From Enterobacter soli ATCC BAA-2102 (GTDB lineage Bacteria > Pseudomonadota > Gammaproteobacteria > Enterobacterales > Enterobacteriaceae), in assembly GCF_001654845.1 (NCBI RefSeq), contig NZ_LXES01000020.1, forward strand, positions 1 to 32,547: DNA of 32,547 bases. Direction: 5' to 3'. Under the pieces are notes generated by a model. It made no database searches, was not told where the DNA came from, and worked only from the letters and a program-made list of their open reading frames with translations. Position 1 is the stretch's first letter. Each line of letters opens with the position of its first letter. Below, one piece after another: positions 8,154-16,423 of the stretch. A program made the translations under genes and the position numbers.

Positions 8154-9170
8154 TTAACGGGCGGTAGAGCCCCGAACGATCAACTCGCCGGAGAAGACCT
8201 GCTCGTGAATGGCATCGCTGACGCCTTCAATACGGCGGACAACCTGCTCAACCGCGGCATAACCGATTTGCCACGTAGGTTGCTTGAGTGTGGTAATGCC
8301 CACGCCGGCCAGCTCGGCCCACTCCAGCTCATCGAACCCCAGCAGGCCAATATCGCTGCCCCAGTGCAGGCCGATACGTTTGAGCGAACGGGCAACCTGT
8401 AGGGTCAGCGCACCGTTGGCGGAGATCACGGCTTTTCGCATTCCGCGATGACGGGTGTGGAACTGGCGCAGGATGTTGTCGATCTGGTCGGCTTCGTGCA
8501 ACGGGGTTTCGGCATTCTCGGCAATTACGCCCGGGTAGCGTGCCAGGGTCGCGCGGAATGCCGCCAGACGATCGCGGCGGGTATTGACCGTGCCCAGCGG
8601 TTCGCTCAGGAACAGGATAGCTTCAAAGCCTTGCTCGATGAGATGTTCGGTTGCGGTGGTGGCTGCCTGAGTGTTATCCAGGCCGACGACGTCGCAGGCG
8701 AATTCCGGGATTTTTCGGTCGATAAGTACCATCGGCAGGGAGGATTGTTGCAGGCGATTGAGGCCTTCTTCGCGCATTCCAACGGCATTCACCACAATCC
8801 CTTCCACCTGGTAGCTGCGCAGCAGATCGAGGTAGTGCAGCTCCTGGTCGACCTCGTTGTTGGTGTTACACACCAGTGGAGTGAACCCTTTTTCACGGCA
8901 GGCCGCTTCAATACCGCTTAACACATTCACGGAGTAAGGGTTGGTGATGTCGGCGATGATAAGCCCGATAAGACGAGTTCGACCACGTTTCAGGCCGCGA
9001 GCCATCAGGCTCGGGCGATAATCCAGGTCGGCAATGGCTTGTTCAATTCGTGCCAGCAGGGCGTCAGACAACAGGTGTTTCTCGCCATTGAGATAGCGTG
9101 AAATACTGGTTTTTCCGGTTTTGGCGGCTTTGGCTACGTCGCTGATGGTGGCCCGTGCTGGTTTGCTCAT
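8154..9170 (-). CDS. LacI-family repressor, PtxS-like
   Basis: A 338-residue LacI/GalR-family regulator. Residues 8-28 form the helix-turn-helix (ATISDVAKAAKTGKTSISRY), 52-62 the hinge helix (RPSLMARGLKR), and the rest a periplasmic-binding-protein-like effector domain beginning RLIGLIIADITNPY. The ATG at 9170 is chosen because it opens directly onto the helix-turn-helix and has AGGG upstream. The frame reaches back to 9200 without further support. It lies immediately upstream of kguE on the same strand, as ptxS does in Pseudomonas, so it probably represses the kgu operon through 8091-8104 with 2-ketogluconate as inducer. The recognition helix, KTSISR rather than the common VSTVSR, is somewhat unusual. 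Confidence 0.88.
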   Translation of the reverse strand: MSKPARATISDVAKAAKTGKTSISRYLNGEKHLLSDALLARIEQAIADLDYRPSLMARGLKRGRTRLIGLIIADITNPYSVNVLSGIEAACREKGFTPLVCNTNNEVDQELHYLDLLRSYQVEGIVVNAVGMREEGLNRLQQSSLPMVLIDRKIPEFACDVVGLDNTQAATTATEHLIEQGFEAILFLSEPLGTVNTRRDRLAAFRATLARYPGVIAENAETPLHEADQIDNILRQFHTRHRGMRKAVISANGALTLQVARSLKRIGLHWGSDIGLLGFDELEWAELAGVGITTLKQPTWQIGYAAVEQVVRRIEGVSDAIHEQVFSGELIVRGSTAR

Positions 9171-9255
9171 CGCTGATTTCCCTGATTTGAGTGAGAACAC
9201 CTTAGCGGGAAAATCAACGATGGCAAGCGGTTAATGGCGGGTGTGCGGCGTGATG

Positions 9256-9290
9256 CCCGCACCCCGGCCCTTTCCCTCGGGGCTGAGGAT
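9256..9290 (+). repeat. Degenerate REP-like unit
   Basis: CACCCCGGCCC followed by TTTCCCTCGGGG resembles the CTCACCC + CCCTCTCCC/GGGAGAGGG unit with several changes. It faces copy C at 9319-9357, so the two make an inverted pair like the pair at 26499-26577. Confidence 0.45.
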
Positions 9291-9304
9291 TCCCCACAAA
9301 AATG

Positions 9305-9551
9305 ACGAGCACAATCGACCCCCTCTCCCTTTTGGGGAGAGGGTTGGGGTGAGGGGGAACATACGGCTGAGGGGGTTATTCCGTTCACTTTACGTTCCCT
9401 GCTACTCTGTCACCATATTACCCGTGAACGTGCCAGGGTGGCTCACCGCCACCACCCTGGCGACCCGGGCTCCCGGCAAGAAAACCGCCGCTTCGCGGTA
9501 CCTTCGGCTAATTCCTTACTGCTTTCGGGTCGGGCGCGATGAAGCGTCCAT
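9305..9551 (-). repeat. Right arm of the ~247-bp inverted repeat
   Basis: The reverse complement of 1-247 with scattered mismatches. The internal 10-bp-stem hairpin is conserved at 9432-9461. The arm ends near the sequence GATGAAGCGTCCAT. Together the arms bracket about 9.06 kb running from the ABC-F gene to the ptxS-like gene. Confidence 0.85.
9319..9357 (-). repeat. REP-like palindromic unit, copy C
   Basis: CCCTCTCCC / GGGGAGAGGG hairpin followed by TTGGGGTGAGGG, the opposite orientation to copy A. It lies inside the right arm of the inverted repeat. Confidence 0.8.
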
Positions 9552-9644
9552 GCAAGTCGCGCCCTCTCGGCGCATCCCTGCGCCTCGTCCCGGCCTACAG
9601 GAAACACCTCAGCGATTTTCAGCCGGACCATGGCGCAGCGGTAA

Positions 9645-9686
9645 GTCTTTTATTTCAATGACATAATGTCATTGCTGAATAAAGAC
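9645..9686. repeat. Long palindrome downstream of yiaD
   Basis: CAATGACATAATGTCATTG (9656-9674) is a perfect 9-bp inverted repeat around one base. Outer GTCTTT (9645-9650) and AAAGAC (9681-9686) extend the symmetry. It lies about 60 bp beyond the yiaD stop codon. It may be an unusual yiaD terminator or a protein-binding site; the T tract expected of a terminator is weak. Confidence 0.5.
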
Positions 9687-9735
9687 AAACATTACTGGGG
9701 ATCCCTCAACCCCACCGGAAGAGGGAGAAATGCCT

Positions 9736-10398
9736 TTACTGAATTGGGCTCAGCGTGATCTCTACGCGACGGTTCTGCGCTTTGCCTTCTGCGGTGCTGT
9801 TGCTGGCGATCGGATTGGCAGGGCCCATCCCTTTACTGCTGATACGGTTAGCTTCAACGCCCTGGGTAATCAGCGAGCTGGATACGGCATCGGCACGCTG
9901 CTGCGACAGACGGTTGTTGAGATCCAGACTGCCCGTGTTGTCGGTAAAGCCGAATACGTTCACGGCTGTCTTGTTGTACTCTTTCAGCACCATTGCCACG
10001 CCGGTCAGGGTGTTTGCACCTGCTGGTTTTAAGGTGGCACTACTGGAGTCAAAGGTCACGTTGTTTGGCATGTTCAGGATGATATTGTCGCCATTACGCG
10101 TCACGCTCACGCCGGTTCCCTTCATTTTTTCGCGCAGTTTTGATTCCTGCACATCCATGTAGTAACCCGCACCGCCGCCCAGCGCTGCACCGGCCGCCGC
10201 ACCAATCAGTGCGCCTTTGCCGCGGTCTTTCTTGGACGAGGAGAGTGCGCCAATGCCCGCGCCTACCAGCGAACCGAGACCTGCGCCGATGCCCGCTTTT
10301 CCTGCTTCGCTCTCACCGGTATAAGGGTTTGTTGTGCAGCCTGAAACAGCCATTGCGCCGCTCACCAGAGCAGCAATTACGAGTACGCGTTTTTTCAT
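9736..10398 (-). CDS. yiaD: YiaD, OmpA-like outer-membrane lipoprotein
   Basis: A 220-residue protein. The lipoprotein signal ends VSGC with Cys21 the acylation site. A glycine-zipper region (about 34-80, GIGAGLGSLVGAGIGA) is followed by an OmpA/MotB-type peptidoglycan-binding domain (about 108-218) with FGFTDNTG and the NRLSQQRADAV helix. The protein is predicted to be anchored in the outer membrane and bound to peptidoglycan. E. coli YiaD is a multicopy suppressor of a bamD mutant, which suggests envelope assembly or stress roles. It is followed by the palindrome at 9645-9686. Confidence 0.93.
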   Translation of the reverse strand: MKKRVLVIAALVSGAMAVSGCTTNPYTGESEAGKAGIGAGLGSLVGAGIGALSSSKKDRGKGALIGAAAGAALGGGAGYYMDVQESKLREKMKGTGVSVTRNGDNIILNMPNNVTFDSSSATLKPAGANTLTGVAMVLKEYNKTAVNVFGFTDNTGSLDLNNRLSQQRADAVSSSLITQGVEANRISSKGMGPANPIASNSTAEGKAQNRRVEITLSPIQ

Positions 10399-10562
10399 CT
10401 TATTTCCTTAATCCTTTTTATTCTTTGCCACGGCGAGCGTGGCGGTTGATTATGACGTCCAGATACGGAGAAAATTCCGGGTATTACTCTGAAATTTGTG
10501 TCAAACCATAAACAGCCTCAATAAGAAGGCCGTAAAACCTGCACGCAACCAGGAGCGCACGC

Positions 10563-12890
10563 TTGAGCACTTCAACAAAAACGATTCTGACCGCTGCCCA
10601 CTGGGGCCCAATGCTGGTCGAAACCGATGGCGAAAACGTCTTGTCATCCCGCGGGGCATTGCCTTCGCAGCATCCCAACTCTCTTCAGACGGTTGTTCGC
10701 GATCAGGTACACAGTAAAACCCGCGTGCGCTGGCCGATGGTCCGCAAAGGATTTTTGGTGTCACCGGATAAACCGCAAGGTATCCGTGGGCAGGATGAGT
10801 TTGTGCGTGTGAGCTGGGACGATGCGCTCGCACTGATCCACGCGCAGCATAAACGTATCCGTGAGAGCCACGGTCCGTCGTCCATTTTTGCGGGCTCTTA
10901 TGGCTGGCGTTCAAACGGGGTACTGCACAAAGCCGCCACGCTTCTCCAGCGTTATATGAGCCTGGCCGGGGGTTATACCGGGCATCTGGGAGATTATTCG
11001 ACCGGCGCGGCGCAGGCCATCATGCCGTACGTGGTGGGCGGGAATGAAGTTTACCAGCAGCAGACCAGCTGGCCGCTGGTGCTGGAACACACCGATGTGG
11101 TGGTGTTGTGGAGTGCTAACCCGCTAAATACACTCAAGATTGCGTGGAATGCTACTGACGAACAAGGTATTCCCTACTTTGATGCGCTGCGTAAAAGCGG
11201 AAAACGTATTATTTGCATCGATCCGATGCGTTCTGAAACCATGGATTTCCTGGGCGACAGCGCCGAATGGATTGCCCCGCACATGGGAACCGATGTGGCG
11301 ATGATGCTGGGTATCGCGCACACGCTGGTGGAAAATGGCTGGCAGGATGAAGCGTTTCTGGCGCGCTGCACCACCGGTTACGACAAATTTGCGGAGTACC
11401 TGACGGGCAAAACTGACGGTATCGCCAAGACGGCTGAATGGGCGGCAGAGATCTGCGGTGTAAATGCAGAGAAAATACGCGAACTGGCGGCATTGTTCCG
11501 CGAAAATTCCACCATACTGATGTCCGGTTGGGGGATGCAGCGCCAGCAATACGGTGAGCAAAAACACTGGATGCTGGTGACACTGGCGGCGATGCTCGGG
11601 CAGATTGGTACGCCGGGCGGTGGTTTTGGCCTCTCTTATCACTTTGCGAACGGCGGAAACCCTACGCGTAAAGCCGCCGTGCTGGCGTCCATGCAGGGCA
11701 CCGTTCACAACGGCACAGATGCCGTGGATAAAATCCCGGTGGCGCGCATTGTTGAGGCGCTGGAAAACCCTGGCGGGTTTTATCAGCACAATGGCATGGA
11801 CCGGCATTTCCCGGATATTCGCTTTGTCTGGTGGGCGGGTGGTGCGAACTTTACCCATCATCAGGATACCAACCGTCTTATCCGCGCCTGGCAGAAACCG
11901 GAGCTGGTGGTGATTTCAGAATGCTTCTGGACTGCCGCCGCTAAACACGCAGATATCGTTCTGCCTGCCACGACCTCGTTTGAACGTAACGACCTCACCA
12001 TGACCGGCGATTACAGCAATCAGCATATGGTCCCGATGAAGCGTGTTGTGGCACCGCGGGATGAAGCGCGCGACGACCTGGATGTCTTTGCCGAACTGAG
12101 CGAGCTTTGGGAAGAGGGGGGACGCGAGCGCTTCACCGAGGGTAAAACCGATCTGGAATGGCTTGAAACGTTCTACCAGATAGCCGGGCAGCGGGGTGCG
12201 GCGCAGGGGGTCACACTGCCGCCGTTTGCCCAGTTCTGGGAAGCGAATGACATTTTCGAAATGCCAGAGAGCGAGCAGAACGCGCAATTTGTCCGTTTTG
12301 CCGATTTCCGCCGCGATCCGCAAAATCATCCGCTGAAAACCGAGAGCGGGAAAATTGAAATCTACAGCCAGCGTATTGCCAGCTTTGAGTATGCCGACTG
12401 TCCGCCGCATCCTGCATGGCTTGAGCCAGACGAATGGCACGGAAACGCGCAGCCGCAGCAGCTTCAGATATTGTCTGCTCACCCGGCGCACCGCTTACAC
12501 AGCCAGCTGAACTATACCTCGCTGCGTGAACAGTACGCCGTAGCAGGGCGCGAGCCAATCACGCTGCATAAAGACGATGCACAGGCGCGCGGGATTGTGG
12601 ATGGCGATGTGGTGCGCGTCTGGAACCAGCGCGGGCAAGTTCTGGCAGGTGCTGTGGTGAGTGACGGGATCAGACAAGGCGTTATCTGTATTCATCAGGG
12701 GGCATGGCCAGACCTTGAGCTGACCGAAGGCGGTATCTGTAAAAACGGGGCCGTCAACGTGCTGACCAAAGATCTCCCCAGCTCAAAGCTGGGGAATGGG
12801 TGTGCCGGAAACACGGCGCTGGCATGGGTCGAGAAATATCAGGGGCCGGAACTTACACTAACGGCGTTTGATCCGCCTGCCAGCTCATGA
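10563..12890 (+). CDS. bisC: BisC, biotin sulfoxide reductase (molybdoenzyme)
   Basis: A 775-residue cytoplasmic member of the DMSO-reductase family, reducing biotin sulfoxide (and free methionine sulfoxide in E. coli) with a bis-molybdopterin cofactor. There is no Tat signal, unlike periplasmic TorA-type relatives. Ser117 in GSYGWRSNG is the expected molybdenum ligand. The start is TTG at 10563, supported by AGGAG at 10551-10555 and by family length; no upstream ATG fits. The last 38 bp overlap the converging yiaC gene. The gene is divergent from yiaD, the same order as in E. coli. Confidence 0.93.
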   Translation: MSTSTKTILTAAHWGPMLVETDGENVLSSRGALPSQHPNSLQTVVRDQVHSKTRVRWPMVRKGFLVSPDKPQGIRGQDEFVRVSWDDALALIHAQHKRIRESHGPSSIFAGSYGWRSNGVLHKAATLLQRYMSLAGGYTGHLGDYSTGAAQAIMPYVVGGNEVYQQQTSWPLVLEHTDVVVLWSANPLNTLKIAWNATDEQGIPYFDALRKSGKRIICIDPMRSETMDFLGDSAEWIAPHMGTDVAMMLGIAHTLVENGWQDEAFLARCTTGYDKFAEYLTGKTDGIAKTAEWAAEICGVNAEKIRELAALFRENSTILMSGWGMQRQQYGEQKHWMLVTLAAMLGQIGTPGGGFGLSYHFANGGNPTRKAAVLASMQGTVHNGTDAVDKIPVARIVEALENPGGFYQHNGMDRHFPDIRFVWWAGGANFTHHQDTNRLIRAWQKPELVVISECFWTAAAKHADIVLPATTSFERNDLTMTGDYSNQHMVPMKRVVAPRDEARDDLDVFAELSELWEEGGRERFTEGKTDLEWLETFYQIAGQRGAAQGVTLPPFAQFWEANDIFEMPESEQNAQFVRFADFRRDPQNHPLKTESGKIEIYSQRIASFEYADCPPHPAWLEPDEWHGNAQPQQLQILSAHPAHRLHSQLNYTSLREQYAVAGREPITLHKDDAQARGIVDGDVVRVWNQRGQVLAGAVVSDGIRQGVICIHQGAWPDLELTEGGICKNGAVNVLTKDLPSSKLGNGCAGNTALAWVEKYQGPELTLTAFDPPASS

Positions 12891-13299
12891 TCCACGTCGG
12901 GTGTTGAGTATCATCCTGCCAGGCGCTGTCTTCAATGCGAAAACCCTGGGAATGGTAGAAGTTCACCGCCCGGACGTTTTTCTGATACACCTCAAGGCTT
13001 AAATGCGGGTAGCGCTGCTGAACATAGTTCAGCAGCGCGCGCCCGATGCCTTTCCCGATGAACGCCGGGGCGACAAACAGCGCGCCAACAAACTGTGTCT
13101 GCATCACGCTAATGAACCCGCACGGGTGCCCATCTTCTTCCCAGATCCAGGTTTCTGCGGAGGGGAGATAGACGTCACGCACCAGAATTTCATTCTCTTT
13201 CCAGTACCCTGGGTCGATAAACGGATGCGCCTCGGTGGTGCTTTCAAGCCATAAGCTCAGTAGCGGATCTGCATTCTCACTTTGCCATTTGCGGATCAT
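12853..13299 (-). CDS. yiaC: YiaC, GNAT-family N-acetyltransferase
   Basis: A 148-residue single GNAT domain. The acetyl-CoA pyrophosphate loop is at about 81-89 ([11 protein letters not shown] region), and the C-terminal [13 protein letters not shown] motif is typical of the family. E. coli YiaC has been reported as a protein lysine acetyltransferase. The ATG at 13299 is preferred to the TTG at 13302. Its start lies inside the 3' end of tag (about 23-bp overlap), so tag and yiaC are probably co-transcribed and coupled. The 3' end overlaps bisC by 38 bp on the opposite strand. Confidence 0.9.
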   Translation of the reverse strand: MIRKWQSENADPLLSLWLESTTEAHPFIDPGYWKENEILVRDVYLPSAETWIWEEDGHPCGFISVMQTQFVGALFVAPAFIGKGIGRALLNYVQQRYPHLSLEVYQKNVRAVNFYHSQGFRIEDSAWQDDTQHPTWIMSWQADQTPLV

Positions 13300-13858
13300 C
13301 AACGCCCCCAGGGTGACAGAAACAGCCTGTGATATGGTCGTTCACCAGCCCACAGGCTTGCATGAAGGAATAACAGATAGTGGTGCCCACAAATTTAAAC
13401 CCTCTTTTCTTCAGCGCTTTAGACAGTGCATCTGAAGCGGGGGTCGACGTGGGGATCTCCGCAAGCGTTGCGGCCAGCGTCACTTTCGGGGTGTTATCCA
13501 CAAATGACCAGACAAAATCTGAGAATGGCTCGCCGTTTTGCGCCATGGCCAGGTACGCCCGCGCATTACCGATGATGGCCTGTATTTTGCCGCGATGACG
13601 GATAATTCCGGCGTCCAGTACCAGCTTTTCTACATCCTCATCGGTCATTGCGGCGACCTTTACGGGATCAAACTGATGGAAGGCCGCGCGGTAGTTTTCA
13701 CGCTTCTTCAGAACGGTTATCCAGGAAAGACCGGCCTGCTGACCTTCCAGACAGATCATCTCAAAGAGCTTTTTGCCGTCTTTTTCTGGCACGCCCCATT
13801 CCTGATCGTGATAGTCGATATAGAGCTGATCCTGGCTTACCCAGCCGCAACGTTGCAT
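13277..13858 (-). CDS. tag: Tag, DNA-3-methyladenine glycosylase I
   Basis: A 193-residue DNA repair enzyme that excises 3-methyladenine in base-excision repair. The zinc ligands of the family are present: Cys4 and His17 near the N-terminus and a His/Cys pair in NDHITGCFCHPGG at the C-terminus. The helix-hairpin-helix region, with the conserved QAGLSWITVLKKRENYR segment (about 41-57), is intact. It is the first gene of a tag-yiaC pair and is divergent from yhjY. Confidence 0.95.
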   Translation of the reverse strand: MQRCGWVSQDQLYIDYHDQEWGVPEKDGKKLFEMICLEGQQAGLSWITVLKKRENYRAAFHQFDPVKVAAMTDEDVEKLVLDAGIIRHRGKIQAIIGNARAYLAMAQNGEPFSDFVWSFVDNTPKVTLAATLAEIPTSTPASDALSKALKKRGFKFVGTTICYSFMQACGLVNDHITGCFCHPGGVDDPQMAK

Positions 13859-14018
13859 AGGTTATCTCCCTTATTGATACTGAAATCGCAAAAATTTCAA
13901 TCTACCAGGCTTGACGTGTCTGCTAAAGAGACAATAGTTAATACAGGGCTAAGCCCCGATACCTCTTCCTAAACAATGACAAATATCGCCGAATTCGGCT
14001 CTTTCTGGAGTCGCTTTG

Positions 14019-14723
14019 ATGATGATAAAAAAAATCAGTGGCTGCCATGCTGTTTTTGGCCTGGCAGGTGTCTCAGTCTGTCTGTTTTTCTGTAACACAG
14101 CGTTGGCCTGGCAACAGGAATATATCGTTTCAGATACTCAAAGTAATACGGCGGAACGCTATACATGGGACGCCGATCACCAACCACGTTATGAAGATAT
14201 TCTCGCAGAGCGTATTAAGACGTCGCAGAATGTGCCCGGGCTCGCCCTGACTCTGCCGTCTGATTCGTCGTCTGAACTTCCTGGCTCTATGAGCCTTGGG
14301 TGGAATTTCCCTGTCACTCGCCATATCACCACCGGGCCCGTCGTGGCATGGCGTTACGATGGTTCGGCACCCAACATGTACAACGAGTTTGGTGATAGCA
14401 CGACAACGCAATCACTGACCGACCCGCTCTGGCACGCCAGCGTCAGTTCGCTGGGCTGGCGAGTGGATACGCAATATGGCGAACTGCGCCCCTGGGCACA
14501 GATTAGCTATAACCAACAGTTTGGTGAAAATCAGTGGAAATCGCAGTTTGGCATGTCTCAGACACCCGCGCCGATGCAGTACGGTAGCTGGATGGATGTG
14601 ACTGTCGGCGCCGATGTGCTACTTAACCCACATATGGCAGCGTATGCCTCTTTATCCCAGGCGGATAACACCACTGCCGGCGAAGACTTTTTGTATACCC
14701 TGGGTGTCAGTGCAAAATTTTAG
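14019..14723 (+). CDS. yhjY: YhjY, autotransporter-beta-domain outer-membrane protein
   Basis: About 234 residues. A signal peptide ends near NTALA, followed by a compact beta-barrel with alternating aromatic strands and a C-terminal phenylalanine (SAKF), as expected for an outer-membrane barrel recognised by the Bam complex. There is no passenger domain, so it resembles the translocator part of autotransporters only. The ATG at 14019 follows GGAG (14007-14010); two further in-frame options (14016 TTG, 14022 ATG) cannot be excluded. Length and position between tag and yhjX match E. coli YhjY. The role is unknown. Confidence 0.85.
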   Translation: MMIKKISGCHAVFGLAGVSVCLFFCNTALAWQQEYIVSDTQSNTAERYTWDADHQPRYEDILAERIKTSQNVPGLALTLPSDSSSELPGSMSLGWNFPVTRHITTGPVVAWRYDGSAPNMYNEFGDSTTTQSLTDPLWHASVSSLGWRVDTQYGELRPWAQISYNQQFGENQWKSQFGMSQTPAPMQYGSWMDVTVGADVLLNPHMAAYASLSQADNTTAGEDFLYTLGVSAKF

Positions 14724-14961
14724 GGTTGTTACTTTTTTCAACGATGCGATAACATCTTTGGCACAATAATGGTCGGGGTTGCAGCGATAGTATGCACTAA
14801 CACGCTTTCGCTCCTGACCCCGGCAAGGTCATTCATTCCTGATTCCAGGCATTTCATTCCGTTTCCCCTGCATTTCATGCCGTTTTCCCCCAGGTGTTTT
14901 AAGGTTTTGTTTATCGTTGTCCTCAGCGAATTCCCTTAATTTCTCTTGCAGGACAACTGCC
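14724..14961. other. yhjY-yhjX intergenic region
   Basis: A 238-bp region with no gene. It holds the YpdB direct repeats (14827-14878) and the yhjX leader. No clear yhjY terminator is visible. Confidence 0.6.
14827..14878 (+). promoter_or_regulatory. YpdB (PyrR) direct-repeat binding site upstream of yhjX
   Basis: GGCATTTCAT (14848-14857), 11 bp, then TGCATTTCAT (14869-14878) is the arrangement described for YpdB in E. coli: GGCATTTCAT-N11-GGCATTTCAT. A weaker third half-site, GTCATTCATT, lies 21 bp further upstream at 14827-14836, keeping helical phase. This predicts strong induction of yhjX by external pyruvate through the YpdAB two-component system. Confidence 0.85.
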
Positions 14962-16164
14962 ATGAACACATCAACATACAACCGCACTCGCTGGCTGACC
15001 TTATTTGGCACCATCGTGACTCAGTTTGCGCTGGGTTCGGTCTATACCTGGAGCCTGTTTAACAGTGCTCTTTCCGATAAGCTCGGCGCGCCGGTGAGCC
15101 AGGTGGCGTTTTCCTTTGGCTTATTGAGTCTTGGCCTGGCGCTTTCCTCCTCGGTGGCGGGCAAGTTGCAGGAACGTTTTGGTGTTAAGCGTGTCACCAT
15201 GGCGTCCGGCGTTTTGTTGGGTGTGGGCTTTTTCCTGACGGCACACTCCAGCAACCTGATGATGCTGTGGCTGAGCGCCGGGGTGCTGGTGGGGCTGGCA
15301 GACGGCGCGGGTTATCTGCTGACGCTGTCAAACTGTGTGAAATGGTTCCCTGAGCGCAAGGGCTTAATTTCCGCCTTTGCTATCGGCTCTTATGGCCTGG
15401 GCAGCCTCGGCTTCAAATTTATCGATTCGCACCTGCTGGCCTCCGTGGGTCTTGAGAAAACCTTCATGATCTGGGGCGTTATCGTGCTGGTGATGATTCT
15501 GTTCGGGGCAACGCTGATGAAAGATGCGCCTCAGCAGGAAGTAAAATCCGTGAATGGTGTGATGGAGAATGACTTCACCCTGGCGCAGTCCATGCGTAAA
15601 CCACAGTACTGGATGCTGGCAGTCATGTTCCTGACGGCCTGCATGAGCGGTCTGTATGTGATTGGCGTGGCGAAAGATATTGCTCAGGGGATGGTGAAAC
15701 TCGATGCGCTCACCGCCGCTAACGCGGTAACCGTTATCTCTATCGCGAACCTGTCCGGCCGCCTGGTGCTGGGTATTCTGTCCGATAAAATTGCCCGTAT
15801 CCGCGTGATCACCATTGGTCAGGTGGTATCGCTGGTGGGGATGGCGGCGCTGCTCTTTGCGCCACTGAATGAAGCCACGTTCTTTGCCGCGATAGCCTGC
15901 GTTGCCTTCAATTTTGGAGGCACCATCACGGTATTCCCGTCACTGGTGAGTGAATTCTTTGGTCTGAATAACCTGGCGAAAAACTACGGTGTGATTTACT
16001 TAGGTTTTGGTATCGGCAGCATTTGCGGCTCGCTGATTGCCTCGCTGTTTGGCGGGTTCTACGTGACCTTCTGTGTGATATTCGCGTTACTGATTATTTC
16101 GCTGGCACTGTCGACCACCATTCGTCAGCCTCAGCGCGAAGTGTTTAAAGAAGTACATGCGTAA
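14962..16164 (+). CDS. yhjX: YhjX, MFS transporter of the oxalate/formate antiporter family (pyruvate-induced)
   Basis: A 400-residue inner-membrane carrier with about 12 transmembrane segments. It opens TRWLTLFGTIVTQFALGSVY and matches E. coli YhjX in length and place. In E. coli it is the main target of the YpdA/YpdB pyruvate-sensing system and has been linked to pyruvate transport. The ATG at 14962 is preferred because AGGA (14949-14952) lies 9 bases upstream and the protein then begins at the family start; the frame extends back to 14917. A strong terminator follows. Confidence 0.9.
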   Translation: MNTSTYNRTRWLTLFGTIVTQFALGSVYTWSLFNSALSDKLGAPVSQVAFSFGLLSLGLALSSSVAGKLQERFGVKRVTMASGVLLGVGFFLTAHSSNLMMLWLSAGVLVGLADGAGYLLTLSNCVKWFPERKGLISAFAIGSYGLGSLGFKFIDSHLLASVGLEKTFMIWGVIVLVMILFGATLMKDAPQQEVKSVNGVMENDFTLAQSMRKPQYWMLAVMFLTACMSGLYVIGVAKDIAQGMVKLDALTAANAVTVISIANLSGRLVLGILSDKIARIRVITIGQVVSLVGMAALLFAPLNEATFFAAIACVAFNFGGTITVFPSLVSEFFGLNNLAKNYGVIYLGFGIGSICGSLIASLFGGFYVTFCVIFALLIISLALSTTIRQPQREVFKEVHA

Positions 16165-16174
16165 TGGATGCAGC

Positions 16175-16201
16175 AAAAAGGCCGGGTTTCCGGCCTTTTT
16201 T
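16175..16201 (+). terminator. Rho-independent terminator after yhjX
   Basis: AAGGCCGG and CCGGCCTT form a stem with a GTTT loop, flanked by A's and a run of T's. Confidence 0.9.
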
Positions 16202-16423
16202 GTTCGTAACATTGAAGCATGGCTTAAAACCTCCGAAATCGGATTTTCTTTTTTGTAAAAAACTGTCGCGATCACACTCTCTGCTGCCACTTTTCCCTTT
16301 CCCTGTGGTCTACTTACCACGTTTGTGGACGTTTCCGATAACGACTTCCATAGCGATTTTTTATTCTGTTCACTTTTGATTCAACGTGAACGGCGATCTC
16401 GTCCCTTTTTCCGGGTAGCTTGC

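Larger units (their letters stand above)
9201..9735. other. Repeat-rich intergenic region between the ptxS-like gene and yiaD
   Basis: There is no supported gene in these 535 bp. They hold a degenerate REP-like unit (about 9256-9290), the right arm of the long inverted repeat (9305-9551), some 100 bp of GC-rich sequence with no call, and a palindrome at 9656-9674. Open frames here are translations of the repeats. Confidence 0.75.

Noticed and set aside
9241..9666. A 141-codon open frame across the right inverted-repeat arm
   Set aside because: It runs through the repeat, has repeat-derived low-information sequence, and its counterpart in the left arm is not open in the same way.
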